Source: an uncultured Clostridia bacterium (lineage in GTDB: Bacteria > Bacillota > Clostridia > Christensenellales > DTU072). Taken from it: a stretch of 50,921 nucleotides of DNA. A program made the position numbers and the translations under genes. Of the stretch, positions 25,841-34,366 are shown piece after piece (the first letter of the stretch is position 1; every line of letters begins with the position of its first letter). The stretch is from NCBI GenBank assembly GCA_944350065.1, contig CALVOD010000002.1:1-50921 (forward strand). The letters run 5' to 3'. Below the pieces are notes generated by a model that saw only the letters and a program-made list of their open reading frames with translations, did no database searches and was not told the origin of the DNA.

Positions 25841-26944
25841 ATGTCTCAGGAAGAGAAAAATACCCGCGACAAAGGGAAATTCATAGCGGTAGTCCTCAGC
25901 TCGGCAATAGCGTTGTGCCTGAGCGCGGTTTCTCTTATGCTTTTCGGGCTGGACACCGCCGTGACCGGTTTTGTCAAACTTACCGTATTCCTGACCGGGC
26001 TTTCCATTGTCACGGCGCTCACTCTTGCGATAATTTTCCGTAATTCGATACACAAGACGGCTTCGGAATTTGCGATGAGCGACTTCGCCGCAGCTCTCAA
26101 AAAAATACCCGTATTTAATAAATTTCTTTCCGATTATAAATACAGAGTTTTGTTTTTCGCGTTTATCACCTCGATATCGAATCTGGGATTTATAATATAT
26201 CTTTTGGTGATGGCGATAACGCATCTTTCGGCGTGGTACGCGTCCCTACTCGGTATGTACACCGCATTATACGTGCTACGTTCGGCGATAATCATTTCGG
26301 ACAGGCTCCACGTCGAAAAAAGAGGTATCAAAGCGCAGTGGATAATATTCCTCGTCACGGGGGCGTGCCTTCCCGCGGTGGCAGGCATAATGGTCGCGCC
26401 CATCATTCAGATGACCATAGGCTCCTATCCCAAAGGCGGCGGAATATTCAATATAGTCGTCAACTCAATCTTCGCCATCACGAAAATAAGCGTCGCAATC
26501 TCGGGAGTCGCCAAATCCCGCAACCGTAAAGAGCCGGTGATTTTCGCGCTCAAGAACATCAACACCGTAGTGGCGTTCATATCGCTGTTCAACTTACAGA
26601 TTTCCATAATCATACCGTTTGCGCACGGTTACACCATGTGGGAAGTGGTTACGGCGTTAGGCGCGCTGATAGCGGGCTGGACGTTACTTCTCGGAGTATA
26701 TATGGTAATTCTGGCGAGCATAAAGCTGAGAAGAATGCACGAAGCGGCGGTCGAGGCGAAAGCGGCTACCGGCGAAAACTTCACCATAAGTAAAACGCGG
26801 TTACTTATAGACAACGACGACGAAGACGACGAGGATTACGAAGACTGCGACGAAAGCTCTAACGAATGCGACGAAACGGAGGAATGCGGCGAAACGTACG
26901 GAACCGACGACGCAGTCCGCAACGAGCCGTCCGCTGACGACTGA
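25841..26944 (+). CDS. Multi-pass membrane protein with acidic C-terminal tail
   Basis: 367 residues, no recognised family. About eight hydrophobic segments between residues 12 and 315, then a cytoplasmic tail of about 50 residues made mostly of Asp and Glu with five Cys (IDNDDEDDEDYEDCDE...). The start ATG 25841 lacks a ribosome binding site. It lies 24 bases after recR and is probably in the same transcript, but its role is unclear. The tail could bind cations or a basic partner, which is inference from composition. Confidence 0.8.
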   Translation: MSQEEKNTRDKGKFIAVVLSSAIALCLSAVSLMLFGLDTAVTGFVKLTVFLTGLSIVTALTLAIIFRNSIHKTASEFAMSDFAAALKKIPVFNKFLSDYKYRVLFFAFITSISNLGFIIYLLVMAITHLSAWYASLLGMYTALYVLRSAIIISDRLHVEKRGIKAQWIIFLVTGACLPAVAGIMVAPIIQMTIGSYPKGGGIFNIVVNSIFAITKISVAISGVAKSRNRKEPVIFALKNINTVVAFISLFNLQISIIIPFAHGYTMWEVVTALGALIAGWTLLLGVYMVILASIKLRRMHEAAVEAKAATGENFTISKTRLLIDNDDEDDEDYEDCDESSNECDETEECGETYGTDDAVRNEPSADD

Positions 26945-27133
26945 AAAGCCGAATCCCTACTCTTTTTTGCAAATTTTCCGCGAACGCAAAGCCATATTTA
27001 ATTCGGATTTAAATATAATTCATTTTTATTTAAAAGAATTTTTTCGATACCGAAAATAAAAATACCGCGAAACGAAAATCTTTTCAGAATCCGCAGATTA
27101 CGTTTCTCGCCGTGAAGGCGTTTCTATGGCGAT
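26945..27133. other. A/T-rich gap between convergent genes
   Basis: 189 bases separating the 3' ends of the acidic-tail membrane protein and the sulfatase maturase. Low-complexity A/T stretches. I find no strong hairpin terminator and no plausible gene. Confidence 0.6.
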
Positions 27134-28261
27134 TTATCTCATTTTAACGAGTTTATCGAGATTTTCCGAAAAAAACTTCTTATACGCCGAACATTTATCC
27201 ACGTCGAGGCGCTCGCGCTTGCAACCGTTGCGGCAAAGCGCGAAATACTTGCAAGAGCGGCATTTTTCCGGCAAAATCATACTTTCTTTTATGAACGCCA
27301 CGGCTTTCGGGTGCGCCGCGAAGGTCGAAAAGTTTGCGTTTTCGGTATTCACGTTCCCGAGCGAATATTCGTCGAGACAATAGAAGTCGCAGGGATAGAC
27401 CTCGCCGTCCCCTTCTATAACGAATTGGTGCGAACAATGACCGTTCATACCGCATTGCTCTGCGCTTCCGAAGTGCGCAAGGCGCACGAAGTTGTCGAAC
27501 TGCCTCACCGAAACGTATTCGCCCGACATATAGTCCGCGTAATAGCGCGAAAAAACTTCTTCGAGAAAACGGGAGTAATCCTCCGCCGAAAGCGAATACC
27601 GCATACCGTCTGCAAGCGCAGGCGAATAATCGCAAGTTCGGTCTATCCCGCCGCGCTCGTCGAAGCGGAAGGGCTTAAGGCAGGGAATGAACTGAAGATA
27701 ACGGAAACCGTTCTTCTTGAAAAAGTCGTATATTTCCCCCGCTCTTTGCGCCACCGGCGCCGTAAGCACGGTAAGGATATTGAATTCCGCCTTTTTGCTT
27801 TGCATAAGGCGAGCGGCTGCGAAAACTTTCTCAAAAGTGCTTTCGCCGCGCTTGTCGGTACGGAAAGCGTTCGCGCGTTCGTCTCCGTCGAGCGACAGCC
27901 CGACGAGCCAACCGTTTCCGGCAAAGATATCGCACCATTCCTCGTCGATAAGCGTGCCGTTGGTCTGTATCCCTACGGAAACCTTACCTCCCCTTTCGCG
28001 ATATTTTGCGAGTATCCGCGCCGTATGAATAAAAAATTCTTTCCCGCGCAAAAGCGGCTCGCCGCCCTGAAACGAAAGCGAAAGCGGCGCGCCCTCGGTA
28101 AACGCGAAGGCTTTGGCAAGCGTCGTCTCCAACGTGCGCTCGCTCATAAATCCGTGCGAAGGCGCTGAGCGGGAAGCGCACAGCGAATGATAGAAGCAAT
28201 ATTTACAATCGAGATTGCACTCCGACGAAGCGGGTTTCAGCATTATCGACAAAGGTTTCAC
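27134..28261 (-). CDS. Anaerobic sulfatase-maturating enzyme (radical SAM, SPASM)
   Basis: Oxidises the active-site Cys or Ser of sulfatases to formylglycine without oxygen. 375 residues. Radical SAM cluster CNLDCKYC (Cys15, 19, 22), then LSFQGGEPLLRG and QTNGTLIDEEW typical of anSME, and a C-terminal SPASM domain with auxiliary-cluster cysteines in CGMNGHCSHQF, VYPCDFYCLDEY and CRSCKYFALCRNGCKRE. The GTG start 28261 lies 3 bases after the sulfatase stop; its ribosome binding site AAGGGGTGA contains that stop, so translation is coupled. The adjacent sulfatase has a Cys-type site and is the obvious substrate. Confidence 0.94.
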   Translation of the reverse strand: MKPLSIMLKPASSECNLDCKYCFYHSLCASRSAPSHGFMSERTLETTLAKAFAFTEGAPLSLSFQGGEPLLRGKEFFIHTARILAKYRERGGKVSVGIQTNGTLIDEEWCDIFAGNGWLVGLSLDGDERANAFRTDKRGESTFEKVFAAARLMQSKKAEFNILTVLTAPVAQRAGEIYDFFKKNGFRYLQFIPCLKPFRFDERGGIDRTCDYSPALADGMRYSLSAEDYSRFLEEVFSRYYADYMSGEYVSVRQFDNFVRLAHFGSAEQCGMNGHCSHQFVIEGDGEVYPCDFYCLDEYSLGNVNTENANFSTFAAHPKAVAFIKESMILPEKCRSCKYFALCRNGCKRERLDVDKCSAYKKFFSENLDKLVKMR

Positions 28262-28264
28262 TCG

Positions 28265-30295
28265 TCACCCCTTGTCGATAATGCCGCGACGGTTTTCCTT
28301 CATTTCTTTGCGGAAAGCCTCGAGCTTCGCTTTCAGCGCGCCCGCTATTTCGGGATAAGTTTTCGAGATATCGTATCCCTCCGCGGGATCGAGATCGAGA
28401 TTGAACAGATAATTGTTGTAGAACTGGTCTATAAACGCCGAATTTTCGGTATGTACCCTGTCGTAGTATTTGAAATCGTATATCTTTCCGTTCAGCTCGC
28501 ACGCCATCTGTATGCCTTGGGTTTTACCCCCTTTCTGATAGTACAGCACGTCGTGCACGCGGGTATCGGCGGGAACCTGCGCAGACCACAGCGACCTTAA
28601 ACTCACCCCGTCGATTATCCTGTCCGACGGCAGCTCCGTTACCCCGCAATAGTCGAGTATCGTGGTAAACAAATCGAAATTCATCGAACTCGCGACTATG
28701 TGTTTCGTGCTGCCGAAACACTCCCTCACCTCGCCTGAATACCTGCCGTCTTCCCCTTTTACCCACTCGAAATAGCTGAATTCTTCGCTCGCGACGGCGC
28801 TGCCCGCGCCGACGCCGCCGTTAGGATAGCTTACGATGAGCGGCACCTTCATTCCGCCTTCGAAGGTGGTGTTCTTTCTGCCGCGCAACGAGCCCGTTAC
28901 CCCCTCTCTGCCCGGTCCGTTGTCGCTCGTGAATATTATGAGAGTATCGTCGTATACCCCTTTACGCTCGAGCGTGTCGAGTATTTCTCCGAGGTACTTG
29001 TCGAATTCCTCTATGCAATCTATATAAGTGTCGTCCGTAACGTCGCCCTTACCGTTGCCGTTGTTGTCCGAGAACAACGGCCAGTGCGGCCACGGCGTAG
29101 TGTAGTACGCGAGGAACTTTTCGCCGTTATCGACGCTCGACTCTATGAATTCGTTCATCTGCTCCGTAAAAATGCGCGTGCTTTCGGACTGGTCGAGGTT
29201 TTCCTCGTGAGTGCGTATTTCGGCGTACGTTTCTCCTTCGGGGTGCCCGGCGCCCGTATCGCGCACCCAGTTATACGGTGTCATGTCGTTGACGTAATAA
29301 CTGCCATAGAAAAGGTCGAAGCCCTGATTGGTCGGCAGATACTCGCCGTAATCGCCTAAATTCCATTTGCCGATACAGGCGGTCGAATAGCCTTTCGCCT
29401 GCAACGCTTCCGCGAAGGTTATCTCGTCGCCCAGAATTCCGTCTACGCTGTTGAGGAACTGATAAGGATTGACGAAGTGGGTGAAGGAATAAGGATCGGA
29501 TTCCACCGTGGTGGGGAAGACTACGTTGTCGAGATAACCGCGCGAAGAATACCTTCCGGTAAGCAGACTGAAACGCGAAGGCGAACACACGGGCGAAGCC
29601 GAATAGAAATTATCCATAACTATACCGCCGTCCGCTATTCTGTCGATATTGGGGGTATTTATCGTGGCGTCGGCGCTTCCGAGGTAGCTGTAGAGCGAAA
29701 TATCGGAATACGCCATATCGTCCATAAGTATCACGAGCACGTTCGGAGCGTCCGCGGATGCCTTAGAAGCGGAAATTTTTGCAAGGTACTCGTCGTGCCC
29801 CTTTTGCAAACTTTCCACGGTAGGCGTAAGCCTCAGGCTCATAAAGAAAAAGTACACGACGGCTACTCCCGCCATCAGTACGGCGGTAACGCTCACGAAA
29901 AGTTTACGGAAGCGCTCGGGAGTGATTCTGTCGGCAAAATATACCGCGACTGCGAGAACGACGGGACCTAAAGAAAGCACGAGGTTCCACCACAGGCGTT
30001 TGCCGAAGTCGTCGGCGCCGCGTATCGCGAAAAGCAAAAAAGTACCGCCTATCGCTACGAGATAGGCTATCCATAAATACAGCGGAACGCCTTTGTCGCG
30101 AACGGCGCGTAGCGCTATGAGCAACGCCGCGGCTACCGCAAGCACCACCGTGAACAGCGGCAAGCTCACGAAACCCGTTGCAAGCGCCACCGCGGCGAGC
30201 GCGCAGGTCACCGCGAGATAAACTATATCGAAAACGCGCTTTTTATAGTCGAAATGTGACGCGCGAACAAATTTTACGATTTTTGTTTTTTCCAT
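28265..30295 (-). CDS. Membrane-anchored sulfatase (Cys-type, five N-terminal membrane helices)
   Basis: Formylglycine-dependent sulfatase, 676 residues. Residues 1-155 hold five hydrophobic helices (about 22-42, 44-65, 71-90, 102-120, 130-152), which would put the catalytic domain outside. The alkaline-phosphatase-fold domain begins at NVLVILMDDMAYSD (about 185). Signature PVCSPSRFSLLTG gives formylglycine from Cys237. Other site residues: PHWP, IIFTSDNGPG, RKNTTFEGGMKVP. The usual GKWH motif reads GKWN (Asn312). Long polytopic N-termini are more typical of LtaS or phosphoethanolamine transferases, but the CxPSR site and the adjacent anSME mark this as a sulfatase. Substrate unknown; host or dietary sulfated glycans are possible. 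Confidence 0.92.
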   Translation of the reverse strand: MEKTKIVKFVRASHFDYKKRVFDIVYLAVTCALAAVALATGFVSLPLFTVVLAVAAALLIALRAVRDKGVPLYLWIAYLVAIGGTFLLFAIRGADDFGKRLWWNLVLSLGPVVLAVAVYFADRITPERFRKLFVSVTAVLMAGVAVVYFFFMSLRLTPTVESLQKGHDEYLAKISASKASADAPNVLVILMDDMAYSDISLYSYLGSADATINTPNIDRIADGGIVMDNFYSASPVCSPSRFSLLTGRYSSRGYLDNVVFPTTVESDPYSFTHFVNPYQFLNSVDGILGDEITFAEALQAKGYSTACIGKWNLGDYGEYLPTNQGFDLFYGSYYVNDMTPYNWVRDTGAGHPEGETYAEIRTHEENLDQSESTRIFTEQMNEFIESSVDNGEKFLAYYTTPWPHWPLFSDNNGNGKGDVTDDTYIDCIEEFDKYLGEILDTLERKGVYDDTLIIFTSDNGPGREGVTGSLRGRKNTTFEGGMKVPLIVSYPNGGVGAGSAVASEEFSYFEWVKGEDGRYSGEVRECFGSTKHIVASSMNFDLFTTILDYCGVTELPSDRIIDGVSLRSLWSAQVPADTRVHDVLYYQKGGKTQGIQMACELNGKIYDFKYYDRVHTENSAFIDQFYNNYLFNLDLDPAEGYDISKTYPEIAGALKAKLEAFRKEMKENRRGIIDKG

Positions 30296-30327
30296 AGTGT
30301 CCGCTCCGCTTAATACTTAACGGGGAT

Positions 30328-30356
30328 ATTTTACTATATTTCCGCGATAATTGCAA
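30328..30356 (-). promoter_or_regulatory. Sulfatase-anSME promoter
   Basis: Minus-strand -35 TTGCAA (30356-30351), 17-base spacer, -10 TAAAAT (30333-30328). The -35 hexamer is its own reverse complement and also serves the divergent promoter. Confidence 0.6.
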
Positions 30357-30380
30357 TACGCTTCCGCTTATGCGTATATT
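30351..30380 (+). promoter_or_regulatory. Promoter of the small membrane protein gene
   Basis: Plus-strand -35 TTGCAA (30351-30356), 18-base spacer, -10 TATATT (30375-30380). It shares the palindromic -35 with the sulfatase promoter. It shows that the true start is ATG 30424, not the upstream in-frame ATG 30370 that overlaps the -10. Confidence 0.55.
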
Positions 30381-30423
30381 TACCTTCGGAGGGGACACAA
30401 TATACCCGAGAGGTGAAAAAATT

Positions 30424-31047
30424 ATGTTGATCAGTATGATAATTCTCGGAGTGCTCGGACTTATGGTAATAGTCGGACTCGGCAGACCTATACTCAAAGA
30501 CTTCCGCGTTCACTGGCTCGCAGCTTTGGCGTTTTTCGCGCTCGTCATAGGGTTGAATTTCATTCCGCTCATTACGATAGGAAGTTTCACTTTCAGCGTG
30601 GGAACGGCTTTATTCTACCTTACCGCGTTCGCGATGTTCTTCGTATACGGTAAGTTCCCCACTCAGATGACGGCAATGGCTTTGGGACTTATTCTCGGCG
30701 GTCTCATTTACGCCGCGACGCGCCTGAGCCTGCTAAGCGGCAACGCCTTCTTCGCGACTACCAACTACGTCTACGCTCTCGTGCTTGGTACGATTACCTT
30801 CCTCGTGACGCGCAACGGCAAATACTCTTTCCTTTCCGCGGCGATAGCGATGCTGCTCGCAAACCTGCTCGTGCAAATCGGCTCGCCCATCGGTCTCAAC
30901 TACGGTTTCGACTGGACTCTCGTGGCTTGCGGAACGGCGTTCACGATGTATGCGCTCACCCGCCTCATAATAGACTTTGCGAAAAAGAAAAGCGGCAAAA
31001 AAAGCAAACTCGCCCACATGTTCGAAGCGGACAGACTGGACGACTGA
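30424..31047 (+). CDS. Small multi-pass membrane protein of unknown function
   Basis: 207 residues from ATG 30424 with a GAGGTG site. About six membrane helices (LISMIILGVLGLMVIVGLG, LAALAFFALVIGLNFIPL, and so on) and a basic then acidic C-terminus (AKKKSGKKSKLAHMFEADRLDD). I do not recognise the family. A second purine-rich run GGAGGGG lies further upstream in the leader. It is divergent from the sulfatase and followed by two hairpins, so it is a single-gene unit. Confidence 0.8.
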   Translation: MLISMIILGVLGLMVIVGLGRPILKDFRVHWLAALAFFALVIGLNFIPLITIGSFTFSVGTALFYLTAFAMFFVYGKFPTQMTAMALGLILGGLIYAATRLSLLSGNAFFATTNYVYALVLGTITFLVTRNGKYSFLSAAIAMLLANLLVQIGSPIGLNYGFDWTLVACGTAFTMYALTRLIIDFAKKKSGKKSKLAHMFEADRLDD

Positions 31048-31067
31048 CGCTCCTTAACCGAAAAGCG

Positions 31068-31091
31068 ACGGACGCCCATACGGGCGTCCGT
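31068..31091. terminator. Perfect hairpin after the small membrane protein gene
   Basis: 10-bp perfect stem ACGGACGCCC (31068-31077) with 31082-31091, 4-base loop ATAC, no U tract. It may be a processing or stability element upstream of the true terminator. Confidence 0.55.
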
Positions 31092-31132
31092 AAGCGGCGG
31101 CAGTACATATATTCAAAAATCCTACCGCTTAT

Positions 31133-31170
31133 AAGGGCTACCGAAAATCGAATTACGGTTGCCCTTTTAT
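31133..31170 (+). terminator. Terminator between convergent genes
   Basis: Stem AAGGGC-T-ACCG with CGGT-T-GCCCTT (one T-T mismatch), followed by TTATTAGATTT. It ends transcription from the left; the A-rich start could also serve the minus-strand gene. Confidence 0.55.
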
Positions 31171-31175
31171 TAGAT

Positions 31176-32243
31176 TTATAGAAGTTTAACCAATTCTTTG
31201 CCGACGCTTCTTACGGAAGTCAACGCGGAAAGTTTACGCACCGCTTCGAATTTTTCGTCGGGGTAATGCCTTAAAAATCTCGTCAGTCTGTGTCTGTCCG
31301 AGCAGTCCGCGGTTATGCCCGCAAGGAAGGCGGCGTTCCTTCTCTCTATCGCGCTCGAAGGCTCCCACAAAGCTATCAGTTTACCCGTCTCGCGCGCCGC
31401 CGCCACGAAATAAGAATTAGGCGGAGTAAGCACCACGTCAGCCGCGGCGTAAAGTGTCTCTATCGACGTACCTTCGTTGTACGCCGCGAGCGAAGCCCCC
31501 ACCGCCTGCGAATACGCCGCCCTGTTCATTCCCGTGTACACAAGGATATTGAATTTGTCTTTATATGCGGCAAGCGTTTCGAATTGCGCGTCGCCCTTTT
31601 CTTCGAACGCCACGCTAAGCAGCGTAGGCAATTTTTTCTCGAGCCTCATGTCGTCAAGCACCTTCGCCTGCGGCGGCGCCTCGACAAAGCTCTTTCTCAC
31701 GGGTATGTCCGCAAGCGTTATACGCCCTTCTTTGACGTAATTGTTCACGAGGGTGGTCTTTACCGCCATGTTTTCGACGACGTACGCGTCTATGTAAGTG
31801 TTGATAAGCTGCCTGTTCAGCGCGTAATCGTCTATCACCGAAGCTATGCGCGTTTTCGCCCCCAGCTTATCCCTCACCGCTACCGCCTCGTTGAACGCCC
31901 CGTACCCTATCGTCACCACGAGATCGGGCGTGTATCTGTTGAAAATGTTCTCCATTTTCTTATAGGAGTTCTGCAATTTGTACGCGTTGGTCGATTTGGG
32001 AGTCTCGTCTATTTTGCGCGCAAGCCTGCGCTCCTCGCGTACCGCGCGGTTTTTCTCGAAATTGACCTTCAGCTTGAACACGTTCTCGATATAATCGCGC
32101 ACCGCGTCGGCGTGAAGCTCGAGGTCGTCGATTATTATCACGACGGCGTCCGCGAGCTCCTCGAGGATCTGCTCCTTTACCGCGGACGCGCTAAGCGCCC
32201 GCACGGCGTCGGTGAATATGAGCACTGTCGTTTTGTTTTGCAT
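31176..32243 (-). CDS. Glycosyltransferase-like protein related to MGDG synthase / UgtP
   Basis: 355 residues. The central stretch RYTPDLVVTIGYGAFN, RIASVIDDYALNRQ, DAYVVENMAVKTTLVN, DIPVRKSF follows the layout of the N-terminal domain of processive diacylglycerol glucosyltransferases (acceptor-binding domain, with a TDYxxH-like motif read here as DDYALN). A C-terminal GT-B donor domain is plausible: NILVYTGMN, AAADVVLTPPNSYFVAAARE. The usual GT28 Gly-rich and Glu donor motifs are not clearly seen, so activity is uncertain. RBS AAGGG. It lies downstream of rnj on the same strand with a 42-base gap. It may act in membrane glycolipid synthesis. Confidence 0.6.
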   Translation of the reverse strand: MQNKTTVLIFTDAVRALSASAVKEQILEELADAVVIIIDDLELHADAVRDYIENVFKLKVNFEKNRAVREERRLARKIDETPKSTNAYKLQNSYKKMENIFNRYTPDLVVTIGYGAFNEAVAVRDKLGAKTRIASVIDDYALNRQLINTYIDAYVVENMAVKTTLVNNYVKEGRITLADIPVRKSFVEAPPQAKVLDDMRLEKKLPTLLSVAFEEKGDAQFETLAAYKDKFNILVYTGMNRAAYSQAVGASLAAYNEGTSIETLYAAADVVLTPPNSYFVAAARETGKLIALWEPSSAIERRNAAFLAGITADCSDRHRLTRFLRHYPDEKFEAVRKLSALTSVRSVGKELVKLL

Positions 32244-32285
32244 ACTACCCTTTAATTTTCGCTTTCTTTCGGACCGTTCCGCCCG

Positions 32286-34157
32286 TCACGACGTTATGAT
32301 TATCGGCACGATGAGCGGACAACGCTTCAGCCTGTTATAAAACATTTTCGTCATTGTCTTGCGTACGGACTTGTCCATATCCTCCGCCGTAAGCTCACGG
32401 AAATCTCCGCCCGCTATCTTATATTGTACGGCGCTCTTTATCTCGTTAAGAAGTTTGTCCGGTATCTGCGTACCCTTGCACAGTATGTCTATGCTGCCCT
32501 CAGCGTTCTCCTCGTCGGGAACGGTCACCACCGCTATCACGATGCCTTCGGAAGCTATCTTGCGCCTGTCTATCAGAGTTTCTTCGCCTTCCTCGGTGTC
32601 GCCCACGAGCATCACGGCGCCCGACTTCACGTTGTCGAGCCGCTTCAGTCCCCTCGCACTCACTTCGACGCAATATCCGAGTTCGGGTATCAGAATATTC
32701 TCTCTCGGTATCCCCATCGTCTCCGCAAGCTCCGCGTGCTTCTTGAGATGACGGTATTCGCCGTGCACCGGTATGAAGTATTCGGGCTTTAATAACGCCA
32801 TCATCATTTTAAGTTCTTCCTGACAGGCGTGCCCGGAGCTGTGCACTTCGTATAGGCTTTCGTATATGACCTTGGCGCCCTTCTTGCAAAGGTTGTTGAT
32901 AACCTTGTATATGCTGCGCTCGTTGCCGGGTATAGGCGACGCGGAGAGAATGACGGTGTCGTTTTCTCCGATTACGATTTTCTTGAAATCGTCCTGACTC
33001 ATTCGCGTAAGCGCGCTTTCCGGTTCGCCCTGCGTACCCGTGGCTATTATACAGACCTTGTCGTAAGGCACGCCGCTCACCTTATCGAAATCGATAACCT
33101 TATCCTGCGGGAAACGCAATTCCTTTATCTTTTGCGCTATCTCCGTCATGTACTGCATGCTCTTGCCGTTCAAAGCGATTTTTCTTCCGTACTTGATGGC
33201 GACGTCGATTATCTGTTGCACACGGTGAATGTTGCTTGCGAAAGTGGCTACGATTATTCTGTTCGCGCGATTGTCGTTAAATACCGCGTCGAGACTTTTG
33301 CCCACGGCGGATTCGCTCATCGTATAACCCCTGCGCTCGACGTTGGTGCTGTCCTGCAACAGAAGTTTCACGCCGCGCTTACCTATTTCCGCTATGCGCG
33401 TGAGCGCTATGTGCCTGCCGTCTACGGGAGTATGGTCTATCTTGAAATCCCCCGTGAAAAACACTACGCCTTCAGGCGTTTCTATCGACAACGCGAGCGA
33501 GCCCGCAACGGAATGAGTGACCGCCACGAATTCCACCTTGAAAGGTCCTATCTCCGCTATCTCGCCGTCTTCCACCACTCTGCAAGCCGCTTCCTTGAAT
33601 TTGTTGCGGCGTAATTTATGCTCGAGGAAGGCGCAAGATACGTTGCTCCCGTATACCGGCACGGGGAAATCTTTGAGAAAATAAGGAAGTCCGCCGAGAT
33701 GGTCTTCGTGAGCGTGCGTAAGCATCACCGCTTTCACTTTCGAACGGTTCTCCTCGAGATATGTGTAATCGGGAATTATACTGTCTATGCCGGGAGTGAT
33801 CTCGTTGTCCGGAAACGCCATACCCGCGTCCACCACGATTATGGTGTCGCCGTATTCGAGCGCCGTCATGTTTTTGCCTATTTCGCCTACGCCCCCGAGG
33901 AATATGAGCTTGAGCTGTCCGTTCTTTCCGTAACGCGCCCCGACGCCCTTCTTTCTCTTGCCTTTAGCTGCGGGCGCGGTCTCGCTTACCGCCGCGCTTT
34001 GCGCTTTCCTTTTGCTGCGGACTTTCTCTGCGGATCCGCTCCTTTCGCGAGCCTTGCGCTTCTCCGCTTTGTCCGCTCCGCCCGTTGAGCCGCGTAAAGA
34101 TTTCTTTTCGCCCTTAATTTGTTCTTTGTTTCTGTCCTGTTTATCCGTTTTTGCCAA
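32286..34157 (-). CDS. rnj: Ribonuclease J
   Basis: Metallo-beta-lactamase exo/endoribonuclease of mRNA decay and rRNA maturation. 623 residues, longer than the usual 550-560 because of a lysine/arginine-rich, low-complexity N-terminal extension of about 75 residues (KGEKKSLRGS..., KGKRKKGVGARYGK). The core begins LKLIFLGGVGEIGKNM; metal motif THAHEDHLGG (His148, His150, Asp152, His153); FFTGDFKIDHTPVDG; beta-CASP NGKSMQ and TGTQGEPESALTRM; HSSGHACQEEL; PVHGEYRHLKKH. The start is TTG 34157 with GAAGGG 7 bases upstream. Only one copy is seen here; J1 versus J2 cannot be decided. Confidence 0.95.
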   Translation of the reverse strand: MAKTDKQDRNKEQIKGEKKSLRGSTGGADKAEKRKARERSGSAEKVRSKRKAQSAAVSETAPAAKGKRKKGVGARYGKNGQLKLIFLGGVGEIGKNMTALEYGDTIIVVDAGMAFPDNEITPGIDSIIPDYTYLEENRSKVKAVMLTHAHEDHLGGLPYFLKDFPVPVYGSNVSCAFLEHKLRRNKFKEAACRVVEDGEIAEIGPFKVEFVAVTHSVAGSLALSIETPEGVVFFTGDFKIDHTPVDGRHIALTRIAEIGKRGVKLLLQDSTNVERRGYTMSESAVGKSLDAVFNDNRANRIIVATFASNIHRVQQIIDVAIKYGRKIALNGKSMQYMTEIAQKIKELRFPQDKVIDFDKVSGVPYDKVCIIATGTQGEPESALTRMSQDDFKKIVIGENDTVILSASPIPGNERSIYKVINNLCKKGAKVIYESLYEVHSSGHACQEELKMMMALLKPEYFIPVHGEYRHLKKHAELAETMGIPRENILIPELGYCVEVSARGLKRLDNVKSGAVMLVGDTEEGEETLIDRRKIASEGIVIAVVTVPDEENAEGSIDILCKGTQIPDKLLNEIKSAVQYKIAGGDFRELTAEDMDKSVRKTMTKMFYNRLKRCPLIVPIIITS

Positions 34158-34254
34158 TGTTTATCCCTTCCATAATATTTTTTCGAATATTTTTAAACCG
34201 CATACCGCGCCCGTGCGCGAAACGCCACAATTTTTTTATTATATTATATATTAT

Positions 34255-34283
34255 ATATTACCTTTTAGCAAGCAATATTTCAA
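34255..34283 (-). promoter_or_regulatory. rnj promoter
   Basis: Minus-strand -35 TTGAAA (34283-34278), 17-base spacer, -10 TAATAT (34260-34255), inside a TATAATA-rich stretch with other possible -10 boxes. The predicted leader is about 90 bases. Confidence 0.5.
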
Positions 34284-34303
34284 CCCGAAATACCCCCGAA
34301 TAA

Positions 34304-34332
34304 TAGACATACAGAAGTAATTGTTGTATAAT
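34304..34332 (+). promoter_or_regulatory. serC promoter
   Basis: -35 TAGACA (34304-34309), 17-base spacer, -10 TATAAT (34327-34332). The leader of about 28 bases ends in AAGGAAGG before ATG 34367; there is no room for a riboswitch or T-box. Confidence 0.75.
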
Positions 34333-34366
34333 TTCATCATATTATTAAACTTTAAGGAAGGATAAT

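Noticed and set aside
25811..25846. Promoter TTGACG-16-TACATA inside the recR end, just before ATG 25841
   Set aside because: The predicted start would fall inside the coding region with no later in-frame Met nearby; treated as chance and the gene taken as part of the recR transcript.
34229..34260. A/T repeat between rnj and serC as a replication or recombination element
   Set aside because: It is simply A/T-rich promoter DNA with overlapping TATAAT-like boxes; no DnaA boxes or long dyads were seen.
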